Numbered from the stretch's first letter, positions 32,436 through 40,578 are shown. The stretch: 41,428 nucleotides of DNA from Planctomycetia bacterium (GCA_005799495.1 SYGP01000040.1:1-41428); one strand, 5' to 3'. The notes: a model not told the origin generated them from the letters alone. Translations and numbers: made by a program.

Positions 32436-32773
32436 ACACACCTCTCGTCATCAAGAGCAGCATGGTCGAACAAACCACGGTTCTCGCGCCGCAAAGCGAT
32501 ATTGACATGGCGAGAGCGCCGTCGATGCGAGACGCGATCAAGAGTGCCTTGGAATCCAAGCCATCCAAACTGGTGATCGACCTTTCGCTGGTCGACTATG
32601 TCGACTCCTCTGGCATCGCCACGCTCGTGGAAACTCTCAAGTGGACGCGCGAGGCGAAGGTTGGGCTGGCGCTGGCCGGACTCCGGCCGCGCGTGAAAAC
32701 TCTCTTGGACATCACAAAGCTGACTGCCCTGTTCACAACACGCCCCACGGTGGAGGAGGCCTGCAAGGTCTGA
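32432..32773 (+). CDS. STAS-domain protein (anti-sigma-factor antagonist / MlaB-like)
   Basis: A 113-aa single-domain STAS protein. The phospho-acceptor loop is VDYVDSSGIATL, with the conserved DSSG at about 58-61; this Ser is the target of RsbW-type kinases. N-terminal strands (TTVLAPQSDIDMARAPSM) fit SpoIIAA/RsbV. Context allows two readings: an antagonist for the kinase just upstream, or an MlaB-like partner of the MlaE permease four bases downstream. Starts by ATGA overlap. Confidence 0.9.
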   Translation: MNTPLVIKSSMVEQTTVLAPQSDIDMARAPSMRDAIKSALESKPSKLVIDLSLVDYVDSSGIATLVETLKWTREAKVGLALAGLRPRVKTLLDITKLTALFTTRPTVEEACKV

Positions 32774-32777
32774 CACG

Positions 32778-33617
32778 ATGGCGGCCGAGACGACCCAAGT
32801 CAAGCCAGCGCTCCCCCTCCGTCTGATCGACTGGTACTGGACGGTCTGGTCGGATGTCTTCGCGCTCGTGGGTGCATGGTCCGCGCTGCTGCATCAGGTG
32901 GTCGTCTGGGTGATCCGCTCGCTCATTCAGCGGCGCGCACGCTTCGGCGGACAGGCTCTCGCGGAGCAGATCGTGCGAGTCGGAACACGATCGATTGCCA
33001 TCGTGCTTCTTGTGTCTGGCTGCATCGGCATCATCTTGGCGCTGCAAACCGCCCCGAGCCTCAGCGACTTTGGGCAAACGGACAAGGTGGCGAACCTGGT
33101 CGCTGTGGCAGTCACACGCGAACTCGGTCCGCTGATCGCGGCCATCGTCCTCACGGGATTCGCCGGCGCCTCGATTGCCGCGGAACTTGGAACCATGAAG
33201 GTGGGCGAGGAGATCGAAGCGCTCGAGGCAATGGCGCTGAACCCCATCCGATTCCTCGTGGTGCCCCGCGTGATTGCCACGGCAATCAGCCTCTTGGTTC
33301 TCTCGGTCTTCGCAGACATCTGCTCGGTCGTGATGGGAGGCGTGGTCGGCATTCTGGTGCTTGACATCCCCTATGAGACCTACAAGCTGAACACGATCAA
33401 TCAGCTGCGACCCGTCGACTTCAATACCGGCCTCATCAAGGCGCTGGTGTTCGGAACCCTGCTCGGTCTGATCGCCTGCTCCAATGGACTGCGAGTGACG
33501 GGCGGCGCTGCGGGCGTCGGACGGGCGACAACCAACACCGTGGTGCAGACCACTGTCGCCATCGTGATTTGCGACTTGCTCTTCTCGTCGCTCTTCTACA
33601 GCCTTGGGCTCAACTGA
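32778..33617 (+). CDS. MlaE-family ABC transporter permease
   Basis: Inner-membrane permease of lipid (phospholipid) transporters. The 279-aa protein has five or six hydrophobic segments. Family motifs are VAVAVTRELGPLIAAIVLTGFAGA, IAAELGTMKVGEEIEALEAM, NPIRFLVVPRVIA and a C-terminal GLRVTGGAAGVGRATTNTVV. The TRELGP and AELGTM motifs are those of MlaE/YrbE and the plastid TGD1. The matching ATPase (MlaF) and MCE protein (MlaD) are not in the window. The 3' end overlaps dprA on the other strand by 22 bp. Confidence 0.93.
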   Translation: MAAETTQVKPALPLRLIDWYWTVWSDVFALVGAWSALLHQVVVWVIRSLIQRRARFGGQALAEQIVRVGTRSIAIVLLVSGCIGIILALQTAPSLSDFGQTDKVANLVAVAVTRELGPLIAAIVLTGFAGASIAAELGTMKVGEEIEALEAMALNPIRFLVVPRVIATAISLLVLSVFADICSVVMGGVVGILVLDIPYETYKLNTINQLRPVDFNTGLIKALVFGTLLGLIACSNGLRVTGGAAGVGRATTNTVVQTTVAIVICDLLFSSLFYSLGLN

Positions 33618-34600
33618 CAATCCACGGCACGACGAGGCGGATCGAATCCGGCTGCCCGCAGTTGCTCCGCACCCACGATGCTTGAGGCGTGCTCGATGAG
33701 GCAGGCGATCGCGTCGTCGGGACTCTCGACAAGCACCGCCTGCATGGACTGGATCAACCGATGGCACCCTGCCGAACGCCCCGTGTGGACCGGTCCCGGC
33801 ACCGCCATGCAAGCCCGCCCGGTTTCAATCGCCAGTCCCGCTGTGATCGTCGCCCCTGATCGAGCTGCAGCCTCCACCACCAGTGTTGCGGCACTGAGAC
33901 CGGCAAGAATGCGGTTGCGGCTCGGGAATCGGTCGGGGGTTGCAGGCGCATCGACGGGGCACTCGCTGATCACTGCTCCACCACTCGCGACGATCTCATC
34001 CAGAAGCTCCCGGTGCTCGGGTGGATAGGGCTCCAAGAGGCCACCGCCGACCACCGCGACAGTCCGACCCTCTGCACGCAGCGCCCCGCGGTGGGCCTCG
34101 CCATCGATGCCGCGTGCCGCACCCGACACCACGGCAATGTCCGCTGCTGCAAAGGCTGCCGCAAAGCGCCCCGCCTGCTCGATGCCATACGCCGTCGCGC
34201 GCCGCGAACCAACGACCGCGACGGACCACGCGTCCTCCCGCTGCAGTGCACCGCGAATCCAGAGTGCCACTGGCGGATCGGAAGAGGCTGCGAGCATCGC
34301 TGGATACTCGTCGTCTTCGATGAGCACCAACCCTGCGCCGAGAGCGAGCATCTGATCTTGCTGCCGAAGCGGTTCACACCACTGCATGCGCTCTCGCAGT
34401 GTGTACGCACGAACGAGTTCGCATCCATCGGACTCTCCCAACAGTGCGTCGAGGTCCGTCCCCTCCGAGTGCACCAACCGCGCAAACGCCGTCACACCAC
34501 CACATCGTCGCACGGTCTGCCGCCACGATCGCGGGGCGCGGTCGAGCGCCTGCGCAACCTGAAGCACTTCAAGTGGAATCTCCCCCGCTCTCCGTGGCAT
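33596..34600 (-). CDS. dprA: DNA-processing protein DprA
   Basis: Single-strand DNA-binding protein that loads RecA during natural transformation. ATG 34600 (MPRRAGEIPL) gives 334 aa; GTG 34627 adds nine residues. The Rossmann-like core carries VVGSRRATAYG, SGAARGIDGEAHRGAL, GGGLLEPYPPEHRELLDEI, PSRNRILAGLSAATLVVEA and GRACMAVPGP. An N-terminal helical part (about residues 1-95) and a short C-terminal winged-helix-like region flank it. Suggests competence potential, but no com genes are in the window. It probably forms one transcript with the two genes upstream. Confidence 0.93.
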   Translation of the reverse strand: MPRRAGEIPLEVLQVAQALDRAPRSWRQTVRRCGGVTAFARLVHSEGTDLDALLGESDGCELVRAYTLRERMQWCEPLRQQDQMLALGAGLVLIEDDEYPAMLAASSDPPVALWIRGALQREDAWSVAVVGSRRATAYGIEQAGRFAAAFAAADIAVVSGAARGIDGEAHRGALRAEGRTVAVVGGGLLEPYPPEHRELLDEIVASGGAVISECPVDAPATPDRFPSRNRILAGLSAATLVVEAAARSGATITAGLAIETGRACMAVPGPVHTGRSAGCHRLIQSMQAVLVESPDDAIACLIEHASSIVGAEQLRAAGFDPPRRAVDCQLSPRL

Positions 34601-34638
34601 GCGCCGAACACTACTCCCCCGCCGCACCCATCAGCCGT

Positions 34639-35130
34639 TCACGCCATTTTTTCCTGCAGCCGCTGCGACGGTCCGAGCACCAGCCCAAGGAACACGCAAA
34701 ATGCGCCAGCCGCAATCACCCAAAGCCGCTGCGGCCCAAGCGTCCACCGCGACAAGAGCGTGTCCGGATACGCATCCATTTCATAGGGCGGCGGTGCCAC
34801 GCTTGCCTCGATCCAGTCGCTCGGAGTCGACTCAATCGACGATGCGACCAGCAACGCCGTCTCCCCGCGCGGCATGAGATTCAGTTGGCTCGCAGCCAAT
34901 CGCCGAACGAGTGCAGGATCGCCAGCCTTCAAGTCATCCAGGAACTTCGAACATGCAGCCATGCGGGCGAAGTTGTGATGCTCTGCAAACTTGATCGTCT
35001 GCAACTGGTTGCGCATGACATGCACGCGCTCGGCCTCGGGCAAGACCGCCGCACTGACCACCAACGCCAATCCGGCGGCAAGGAAGAGCCAACCAGGGTC
35101 TGGATTGAAGAACGGCAGCGTGACCCGCAT
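34639..35130 (-). CDS. Two-helix membrane protein, hypothetical
   Basis: The frame is open to 35343, but ATG 35130 gives a sensible 163-aa protein. Transmembrane helix 1 is at about 14-30 (WLFLAAGLALVVSAAVL). A 100-residue soluble loop follows (VMRNQLQTIKFAEHHNFARM, LKAGDPALVRRLAASQLNLMP). Helix 2 is near the C-terminus (LWVIAAGAFCVFLGLVLG). GGAGG directly abuts the ATG, so the true start is uncertain. The loop could face cytoplasm or periplasm. I do not recognise a family. It lies between another unknown gene and dprA on the same strand. Confidence 0.65.
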   Translation of the reverse strand: MRVTLPFFNPDPGWLFLAAGLALVVSAAVLPEAERVHVMRNQLQTIKFAEHHNFARMAACSKFLDDLKAGDPALVRRLAASQLNLMPRGETALLVASSIESTPSDWIEASVAPPPYEMDAYPDTLLSRWTLGPQRLWVIAAGAFCVFLGLVLGPSQRLQEKMA

Positions 35131-35168
35131 CCTCCATTCATCGGCAGGATGCGGAATCTTCGTGAGAA

Positions 35169-35549
35169 TCAGACCGCAGGCGGCTGCTCGGCCACCGCCT
35201 CCATCTGATCGATGATCGCACGCAACTGCATGCGCGTGGCGGGCGCACCCCAGAGAATGTCGTACTCGATCCGCCAGTTGCAGCGCTGCACACGGCACTG
35301 TCCTTGGAACACGAATGGCGAACCGGTCAGCACCAGCGTGCACGAATCGAAGGTGCAGTCAATGAAGGCGCTGCCAGCCAGATGCACGGTCTGCCCAACA
35401 AAGTTCCTTTTCTCGTGACGGGTCAACTGAATCGGGGCAGGCTGCGCTGCATGCGGCTGCGCGGGCTGCTGCGGTGCACCGCCCGGCTTTCCACCCGATC
35501 CGAGACTCCACGGTCCACCCGAATCCCGCATGATTGAACGCTGCCCCAT
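35169..35549 (-). CDS. Hypothetical protein with Cys/Phe-spaced strands
   Basis: A 126-aa protein from ATG 35549 with AAGGAG 8 bases upstream, one of the best ribosome-binding sites in the window. The N-terminal 45 residues are Gly/Pro/Gln-rich and probably disordered. Residues about 48-90 (FVGQTVHLAGSAFIDCTFDSCTLVLTG, FVFQGQCRVQRCNWRIE) have the alternating small/Phe/Cys spacing of a short pentapeptide-like or beta-helical fold. A helix closes the protein. No signal peptide. Family unknown. mdh ends 59 bases upstream on the same strand. Confidence 0.7.
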   Translation of the reverse strand: MGQRSIMRDSGGPWSLGSGGKPGGAPQQPAQPHAAQPAPIQLTRHEKRNFVGQTVHLAGSAFIDCTFDSCTLVLTGSPFVFQGQCRVQRCNWRIEYDILWGAPATRMQLRAIIDQMEAVAEQPPAV

Positions 35550-35608
35550 CGTGCATGCTCCTTCTGTGTCTGCCAGTGTCCTGCTTCCGATCGCCGACCT
35601 CGCCAGAA

Positions 35609-36577
35609 TCAGCCGAGGTCAGGGAACGCCTTCCGAACGACACCCACGAGATCCTTCACGTGCGACACGGACTCGTCGAAGAGTTTGCGCTCCTCGGCGT
35701 CGAACTGGATCTCGACGACCTTCTCCATGCCACCCGCGCCGAGCACACATGGCACGCCGACGAAGTACCCACCACCCTTGTTGCCGGGCGCCACGCCAAA
35801 CGCATCTTCGCAGTACGCAGCACACGGCAGAATGCGCTTCTTGTCCTTCACGATCGCCTCCACCATCTGGATCGTTCCCGACGCGGGCGCGTAGTACGCG
35901 CTTGTTCCCATGAGCTGCACGATCTCGCCTCCACCCACCTTGGCACGCTGCATGCAGGCATCGATGCGCTCCTTCGGCAGCAGCATGCTGATCGGAATGC
36001 CGTGCACGCTGGTGAAGCGCGCGAGCGGCACCATGTCATCGCCGTGACCGCCGAGCAGCAGCGCCTGAATGTCCTCGACCGAGCAGCCCAGCTCCATCGC
36101 AAGAAAGGCACGAAAACGGGCGACATCGAGGCAGCCCGCCTGCCCGAGGATTCGATTCGTCGGGAAGCGCGACGCCTTCCACGCCGTGTAGACCATCGCA
36201 TCGAGGGGGTTGCTGACGACGATCATCACCGCGGATGGCGAGTGGTGGGCCACCTGGTGTGCGACATCGCGGACGATGCCGACATTGGTCGCGATCAGAT
36301 CATCGCGGCTCATGCCAGGCTTGCGCGGGATGCCGGCGGTCACGACCACCACATCACTGTTCGCCGTGTCCGCATAGTCCGCGGTACCGATCACGCGCGA
36401 GTCGAACTCCTCGATCGGCGCGCAGCAAAACAGATCAAGCGCCTTCGCCTTGGCAACGCCAACGCGGTCTGGAACATCGAGCAGCACAATGTCGCCGAGT
36501 TCCTTCGCGGCGGCCCAGTGGGCACAGGTGGCTCCAACATTTCCAGCTCCGATGATCGAAATCTTCGCGCGGCGCAT
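35609..36577 (-). CDS. mdh: Malate dehydrogenase (LDH-like type)
   Basis: NAD-dependent malate/oxaloacetate interconversion in the TCA cycle. ATG 36577 has AGAGGA a few bases upstream and gives 322 aa beginning MRRAKISIIGAGNVGA with the dinucleotide-binding GAGNVG. The catalytic loop TAGIPRKPGMSRDDL has the two arginines that select malate over lactate. NPLDAMVYTAWK and GGHGDDMVPLARF (active-site His) follow. It belongs to the tetrameric lactate-dehydrogenase-like MDH group common in many bacteria. TATGAT at 36638-36633 suggests a promoter and a leader of about 50 nt. Confidence 0.96.
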   Translation of the reverse strand: MRRAKISIIGAGNVGATCAHWAAAKELGDIVLLDVPDRVGVAKAKALDLFCCAPIEEFDSRVIGTADYADTANSDVVVVTAGIPRKPGMSRDDLIATNVGIVRDVAHQVAHHSPSAVMIVVSNPLDAMVYTAWKASRFPTNRILGQAGCLDVARFRAFLAMELGCSVEDIQALLLGGHGDDMVPLARFTSVHGIPISMLLPKERIDACMQRAKVGGGEIVQLMGTSAYYAPASGTIQMVEAIVKDKKRILPCAAYCEDAFGVAPGNKGGGYFVGVPCVLGAGGMEKVVEIQFDAEERKLFDESVSHVKDLVGVVRKAFPDLG

Positions 36578-36632
36578 GCTTTCCTCTTCAAGTATGGGTG
36601 ACGACAGAACCTGCCCACCAAACGGGCGTCCG

Positions 36633-36638
36633 ATCATA
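36633..36638 (-). promoter_or_regulatory. -10-like element of mdh
   Basis: The minus strand reads GCGATATGATCGG with TATGAT at 36638-36633, 55 bases before the mdh ATG. No -35 recognised. Confidence 0.35.
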
Positions 36639-36679
36639 TCGCTGCACACGCCAGCGCGTCCGCACCGCAGGAATGCACG

Positions 36680-36707
36680 ACGGCGGACCCCAAGGGGGGA
36701 CCGCCGT
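36680..36707 (-). terminator. Hairpin just downstream of tRNA-Ile
   Basis: ACGGCGG (36680-36686) pairs with CCGCCGT (36701-36707). Inner C/G pairing and an outer CACGA/TCGTG extension with one bulged base make it longer. It begins 7 bases after the tRNA 3' end on the minus strand. There is no T-run, so it may be a weak terminator or a processing barrier. Confidence 0.5.
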
Positions 36708-36714
36708 TCGTGAA

Positions 36715-36788
36715 TGCGCCAGAAAGGACTCGAACCTTCGACCTCACCCTGATCAGGGGTGTGCTCTAGCCAGCTGAGCTACTGGCGC
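36715..36788 (-). tRNA. tRNA-Ile (GAT)
   Basis: A 74-nt cloverleaf on the minus strand. The acceptor stem GCGCCAG pairs with CTGGCGC. The D arm is GCTC...GAGC. The anticodon arm is CACCC-CTGATCA-GGGTG with anticodon GAT. The T arm is GAAGG-TTCGAGT-CCTTT with one G-U pair, and the discriminator is A. CCA is not encoded. Confidence 0.94.
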
Positions 36789-36799
36789 GCGAGCCGCGA

Positions 36800-36805
36800 A
36801 GTATA
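36800..36805 (-). promoter_or_regulatory. -10 element of the tRNA-Ile promoter
   Basis: The minus strand reads GCGCTATACT with TATACT at 36805-36800, 11 bases before the tRNA 5' end. Same octamer GCTATACT as before tRNA-Met. Confidence 0.55.
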
Positions 36806-36871
36806 GCGCACACTCCCGTCGTTGCCGCGCGCGCTGCGGAGACCCGCGCGCGCAACGAGCAGCCGCGCGCA

Positions 36872-37855
36872 TCACCACTCGGGGGTCGGGCCGAAGATGG
36901 GTTCCACCACATCCTTCAGCGTGATGATCCCCAACGGCGCGGATGACTTTCCATCCCATACCACAGCCATCGTTCGGCGGGAGGACCTCATGGTGCGCGT
37001 AGCATCGAGCACCAGCGTGTCGGGAGCGATCACGAGCGGTTCCTGCGCAAGACTCGTCAGTGTCGCGTGCGGCTGCAGCAGCGCCTCGAGCGACGAAACC
37101 ACTCCCACGACCGTTGTCTGGGCGCCGACGGTGCGGTAGATCGGCACACGGCTGAAGGACTGCTCGCTGAAGATACGCCTGCGCAGTTGGTCTGGTGCAT
37201 CCTCAGGCAGCCTGACCACCCGCGCCCACGGCACCGTGCACTGGCTCACAGGTCGTTCGGAGAGCCCGAAGAGTCTGTCCGCCATGTCGAGGTGCACATC
37301 CTTGATCAGGTCCGCTTCGATCCCATCGCGGAGGGACTGCAGCACGCGTTGCCGACGCGGTGCTTCCTGATCGCGGCGGAATCCGAGCAGGTACGACGCA
37401 CCATCGCCCAGCAGACGGACGACCGGAACGATGCCTGTCCATGTCAGCACCACGCGCAGCACAAGCAGGATTCCAGAACACGAATAGCTCCACGAGTTCG
37501 TGAAGACCCGGAACAGTTCCTTCGGCAGCGCATCGCCGAAGAGGAACACAAGCGGAAGCACGATCACGGTGTTCGCCAGCGTCAGCTGCAATGGATCATC
37601 CGTGATGCTCTCCAGCGACCATGTCGTCGATGCGCTGAGAGCCGCGTGCGCAAGATTCATGCCCACAAGCACCGTGGCAAGCAGCCGATTCGGATGCTGA
37701 AGTTCGGCGAGAAGCCTCCGCGCCGCAGACTCATTCCTCGCAGCCTTCGCTGCCAGCCGAACGCGATTCAGCGTGTAGATGCCCGTCTCCATGCCTGCGA
37801 GCAGTCCACAGATCCCCAGCGACAGGATGCCGATTGCAAAGGGAACCCAGCTCAT
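36872..37855 (-). CDS. CNNM/DUF21 membrane protein with CBS pair
   Basis: A 327-aa protein. Residues about 1-150 are a DUF21 (CNNM) transmembrane domain with LLAGMETGIYTLNRVRL at the first helix and FGDALPKELF later. Residues about 200-320 resemble a CBS pair (VPWARVVRLPEDAP, FSRVPIYRTVGAQTTVVGVVSSLEALL, RTMAVVWDGKSSAPLGIITLKDVVEPIFG). Family members are linked to Mg/Co homeostasis. The C-terminal CorC_HlyC domain of the full-length relatives is missing, unlike the paralogue upstream. ATGA overlap with that paralogue suggests the two work as a pair. Confidence 0.88.
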   Translation of the reverse strand: MSWVPFAIGILSLGICGLLAGMETGIYTLNRVRLAAKAARNESAARRLLAELQHPNRLLATVLVGMNLAHAALSASTTWSLESITDDPLQLTLANTVIVLPLVFLFGDALPKELFRVFTNSWSYSCSGILLVLRVVLTWTGIVPVVRLLGDGASYLLGFRRDQEAPRRQRVLQSLRDGIEADLIKDVHLDMADRLFGLSERPVSQCTVPWARVVRLPEDAPDQLRRRIFSEQSFSRVPIYRTVGAQTTVVGVVSSLEALLQPHATLTSLAQEPLVIAPDTLVLDATRTMRSSRRTMAVVWDGKSSAPLGIITLKDVVEPIFGPTPEW

Positions 37856-39111
37856 GCCATCCCCCCCTTTGCCCCGTGCTCCTTCAGCACGACGACAAAT
37901 CGAACTCGGCTGCGCTCGACACCTTCGATGCGCAGGTGAAGCCCTGCAAACTTCACGACTTGTCCCTCCACCGGCAGGTTGCCGAGCGCTTCGATGACGA
38001 TGCCTGCCACGGTCGATGCCCGCGTGCGCGACAGTGGCACCTTGAAGTGGTCGCAGAACGACGACGCGGACATGCGCCCATCCACTCGGATTCCATCTGG
38101 CGTGACTTCCGGCACTCCGATGGCGACTTCGTCGGCCGCCACGATGTCACCAACCACCTCCTCCACGGCATCCTCGAGTGCAACGATGCCCGCCGTGCCG
38201 CCAAACTCATCCACGACGATTGCCAGGCTTGTGCGCTGTGCGCGGAAGAGATCGAACAACTGCTCGAGCTGCGCGATGTCCGGCACGAACGCGGGCTGGT
38301 GCATGTGCAGTTCCATGGATGCCTCGGCGCCTCTGGGGTCGAGCAGGTATCGACGGACATCCAGCACGCCCACCACGCGGTCGTTCGATCCATCCACCAC
38401 AGGCAAACGCTTGAGCTTCGCAGCCTGCGCGCGCGAAACGATCTCGGACCGCGTGCTCGATCGCGGAAGCGACACCATCTCGGTGCGATGAGTCATCACA
38501 TCCCGCACCCGCGTGCGGCGCAACACGAGCAGCCGCGCGAGAAGCGCTTCCTCCTCAGCCGTGATGTCGCCTTGAACACGCGCAACAGCCACAAAGTCCC
38601 GCAATTCCTCGGCGGAGGGACCGCTCGACGGCAACGAAGGTGCCGTGATGCGGTGAATGGGAAGGAAGATCAGAAGGTCGATCACCATCCGCAGCGGAAA
38701 CAGAAGCCAGTGAAGCGCGAGGATTGGATAGACGACCAGGGGCGCCGCCCTCTCGCGCATGGAGTTGCCCACCAGTTTCGGCAGAACCTCCCCAAGCACG
38801 ATCAGCGCGATCACCTCGAAGAGACCGATGGCGATCTTCGTCGCCGTGGAAACTTCGGCATCCTGGAGAACGACCGATGCGATCGCGAAGTACAGCGAGT
38901 TCACGCTCATGTTCGCCAGAATCACCGTCAAGAGCAGTCGTCGCGGTTCCGCGACCAAGCGATCAATGATGCGAGCGGACTGTGGATGACGCTGCCGCAA
39001 ACGCCAACGCTGGTCGGAGGTCAGCCCGAACAGGATCGTCTCGGATGCCGAACAGAGGGCGCTGGCCGCGATGATCGGAGGCACCGCGAGGAGCAAGGGA
39101 TGCATGCTCAT
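37852..39111 (-). CDS. CNNM/HlyC-CorC family transporter (DUF21-CBS-CorC_HlyC)
   Basis: A 419-aa protein. The DUF21 membrane domain spans about 1-165 (ASALCSASETILFGL, LGEVLPKLVGNSMRERAAPL). Next is a CBS pair (VRDVMTHRTEMVSLP, KLKRLPVVDGSNDRVVGVLDVRRYLL, RTSLAIVVDEFGGTAGIVALEDAVEEVVGDI). A C-terminal CorC_HlyC domain follows (GIRVDGRMSASSFCDHF ... GNLPVEGQVVKFAGLHLRIEGV). VDEFGGTAGIVALEDA is the hallmark of this family. Predicted role in magnesium or cobalt efflux; haemolysin is a historical name. Start by ATGA overlap with the hscB-like gene. Confidence 0.92.
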   Translation of the reverse strand: MSMHPLLLAVPPIIAASALCSASETILFGLTSDQRWRLRQRHPQSARIIDRLVAEPRRLLLTVILANMSVNSLYFAIASVVLQDAEVSTATKIAIGLFEVIALIVLGEVLPKLVGNSMRERAAPLVVYPILALHWLLFPLRMVIDLLIFLPIHRITAPSLPSSGPSAEELRDFVAVARVQGDITAEEEALLARLLVLRRTRVRDVMTHRTEMVSLPRSSTRSEIVSRAQAAKLKRLPVVDGSNDRVVGVLDVRRYLLDPRGAEASMELHMHQPAFVPDIAQLEQLFDLFRAQRTSLAIVVDEFGGTAGIVALEDAVEEVVGDIVAADEVAIGVPEVTPDGIRVDGRMSASSFCDHFKVPLSRTRASTVAGIVIEALGNLPVEGQVVKFAGLHLRIEGVERSRVRFVVVLKEHGAKGGMA

Positions 39112-39626
39112 GGACGCCCTCGCCCTCGAGTCGCAATCTGGCGCTGCGCGTCCTCATCCAATCGTGCGAGCGCGCGGAGATACGCGAGTACCCGCCGCGC
39201 CTCCACCCAGTCGACGGGCACCGATGACAGCACCGCGCCGAATGCGATCTCCTGCGCCTGTCGTTCCGACGCGATCCATGCTCGGCTTTGTGCCATGTCG
39301 TCGGCACTCGTCGCCTCGGACATTGCGTCGCGCCTCGAGAGCACCTCGAGCAGGACATCCTGCGGCAGGGCGACGGCGGTGCCTTCAGCATCCCCAAGTC
39401 CGATCAGCGCCTCCGCGCGCTGCAGCGGATCGCAGAGGATTGCGACGGCGCGATTGATGCGCGCGGACTGTGCAACCGCCTCGTCCTGCGCAACCCCGCT
39501 CGGATGACGGTCTGGATGATGAGCTGCGAGGAGTCGTGCCTGCAGCGCGCGGATCCGAGTCGGATCGACAGACCAAGAACGCTCCACGCCGAGCAGGCCA
39601 AAGGGATCCTCGTTCACATCAAGCAT
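39108..39626 (-). CDS. HscB-like J-domain cochaperone
   Basis: A 172-aa protein with an N-terminal J domain: DPFGLLGVERSWSVDPTRIRALQARLLAAHHPDRH, HPD at about 37-39, then SARINRAVAILCDPLQRAEALIGL. The C-terminal helical bundle includes PQDVLLEVLSRRDAMSEA, like the IscU-binding part of HscB, and the length matches (E. coli 171 aa). No hscA, iscU or iscS is in the window. So either an Fe-S cochaperone located away from its partners or an HscB-like J protein of other function. ATGA overlap to the CNNM gene. Confidence 0.82.
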   Translation of the reverse strand: MLDVNEDPFGLLGVERSWSVDPTRIRALQARLLAAHHPDRHPSGVAQDEAVAQSARINRAVAILCDPLQRAEALIGLGDAEGTAVALPQDVLLEVLSRRDAMSEATSADDMAQSRAWIASERQAQEIAFGAVLSSVPVDWVEARRVLAYLRALARLDEDAQRQIATRGRGRP

Positions 39627-39660
39627 CCCCGCTTACCCCCTCGCTGCGGTGCATACCCCA

Positions 39661-40578
39661 TCAATCCTGCGCCGATGGAGACGACCCACCCGAATCCGTT
39701 CGTCGAATCGAGGGCGGTCGCGAAGAAGGACGCTTTGTGGGCGGCGCGGGTTGGCGCGGCGGCTTGGCATCGCCACTCGAGTTTGCAGCCGCCTCTGCGC
39801 TGCTGACTGGCGGCGATGGTGGCACCGACGGCGCGCGAGGCGGCGAAGGTGGAACGGAAGGTGCCCGAGGCGGCGAGGGTGGCATCAATGGAGCTCGAGC
39901 AGGGCCCGAAGCGGGCGAGCCGAGACGACCGGGGGCTGACCCGCCACCAGAACCCATCGGTGAACGGGAAGTCGGTGGACCAAACGGACGCTGAAAGCCA
40001 GGGCGAGGAGTTGCACTTGGACCGCCAGCGGGCGGCACATCTCGCCGCGGTACTGCATCACCCGGTCGCCAAGGTTGCTGTGGACGGAGCGGCTGATTCC
40101 TGGAAAATCCAGAAGAACCGCCGGCACGCAGCGACCCTGGGCCAAGCGGTCCGCGCCCGCCACCGCCTCCGCCCGAGCCACCGTAATCACGATTGGAGTT
40201 TCCGCGCCCAAACGGGCGACTTGATGAACGCCCAGTGCCTCCGCGGTTTGGAAAGCGTCCACCGCCCCCACCACCACCTGCACCCGGCCCACCACGACCT
40301 CTGCCTGGCTCTTTTTTCGGCGGAAGTCCCTTGCGTTTCTTCACCGCCTCATTCACGACGAGCGGCCGTCCGAGCAGATTCTTTCCGTTGAGCGTCTCAA
40401 TCACCAATTGCCCGCGCATGGGGTCACGAAACATGGCGATGGCGAAGCAGCGACTCGTCCCAGTCTCGGGATCGGTGACAAGCACCAGATCTTCCATGTC
40501 AGTGAATGGAGCCAACAGCTGCTTGAGATGCTCAAGCGTTGCGTCGTTATCGAGATTTCCGATGTAGATCTTGAACAC
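39661..40578 (-). CDS. RRM RNA-binding protein with RG-rich and Pro-rich low-complexity tail
   Basis: GTG 40578 starts MFKIYIGNL, the first RRM strand; GTG 40641 would add 21 residues but lies upstream of the likely -10 (40630-40625). The RRM (about 2-80) has RNP2 KIYIGNL and RNP1 CFAIAMF; the latter lacks the usual RGFGFV pattern but keeps an aromatic. The rest of the 305 aa is disordered: first Gly/Arg-rich with RG and GGG runs, then Pro/Ser-rich with repeats of APSVPPSPPR. The architecture is like eukaryotic hnRNP/GRP proteins and bacterial Rbp proteins. Binding of single-stranded RNA is expected; targets are unknown. It is downstream of the rRNA terminator on the same strand. Confidence 0.88.
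   Translation of the reverse strand: MFKIYIGNLDNDATLEHLKQLLAPFTDMEDLVLVTDPETGTSRCFAIAMFRDPMRGQLVIETLNGKNLLGRPLVVNEAVKKRKGLPPKKEPGRGRGGPGAGGGGGGGRFPNRGGTGRSSSRPFGRGNSNRDYGGSGGGGGGRGPLGPGSLRAGGSSGFSRNQPLRPQQPWRPGDAVPRRDVPPAGGPSATPRPGFQRPFGPPTSRSPMGSGGGSAPGRLGSPASGPARAPLMPPSPPRAPSVPPSPPRAPSVPPSPPVSSAEAAANSSGDAKPPRQPAPPTKRPSSRPPSIRRTDSGGSSPSAQD
39806..39895. repeat. Imperfect 30-bp repeats encoding APSVPPSPPR
   Basis: Three imperfect copies of a 30-bp unit (GGCGGCGA-GGTGG ...) lie within the RRM gene tail, giving PSPPRAPSVP-type repeats in the protein. Confidence 0.7.

Noticed and set aside
32432-32773. Naming the STAS gene mlaB or rsbV
   Set aside because: Both readings fit the sequence; the kinase upstream favours RsbV-like and the permease downstream favours MlaB-like. 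No symbol is given.
37834-39507. 557-aa plus-strand frame opposite the CNNM genes
   Set aside because: Antisense shadow of strongly conserved CNNM/CorC and hscB-like genes; basic, His-rich composition.
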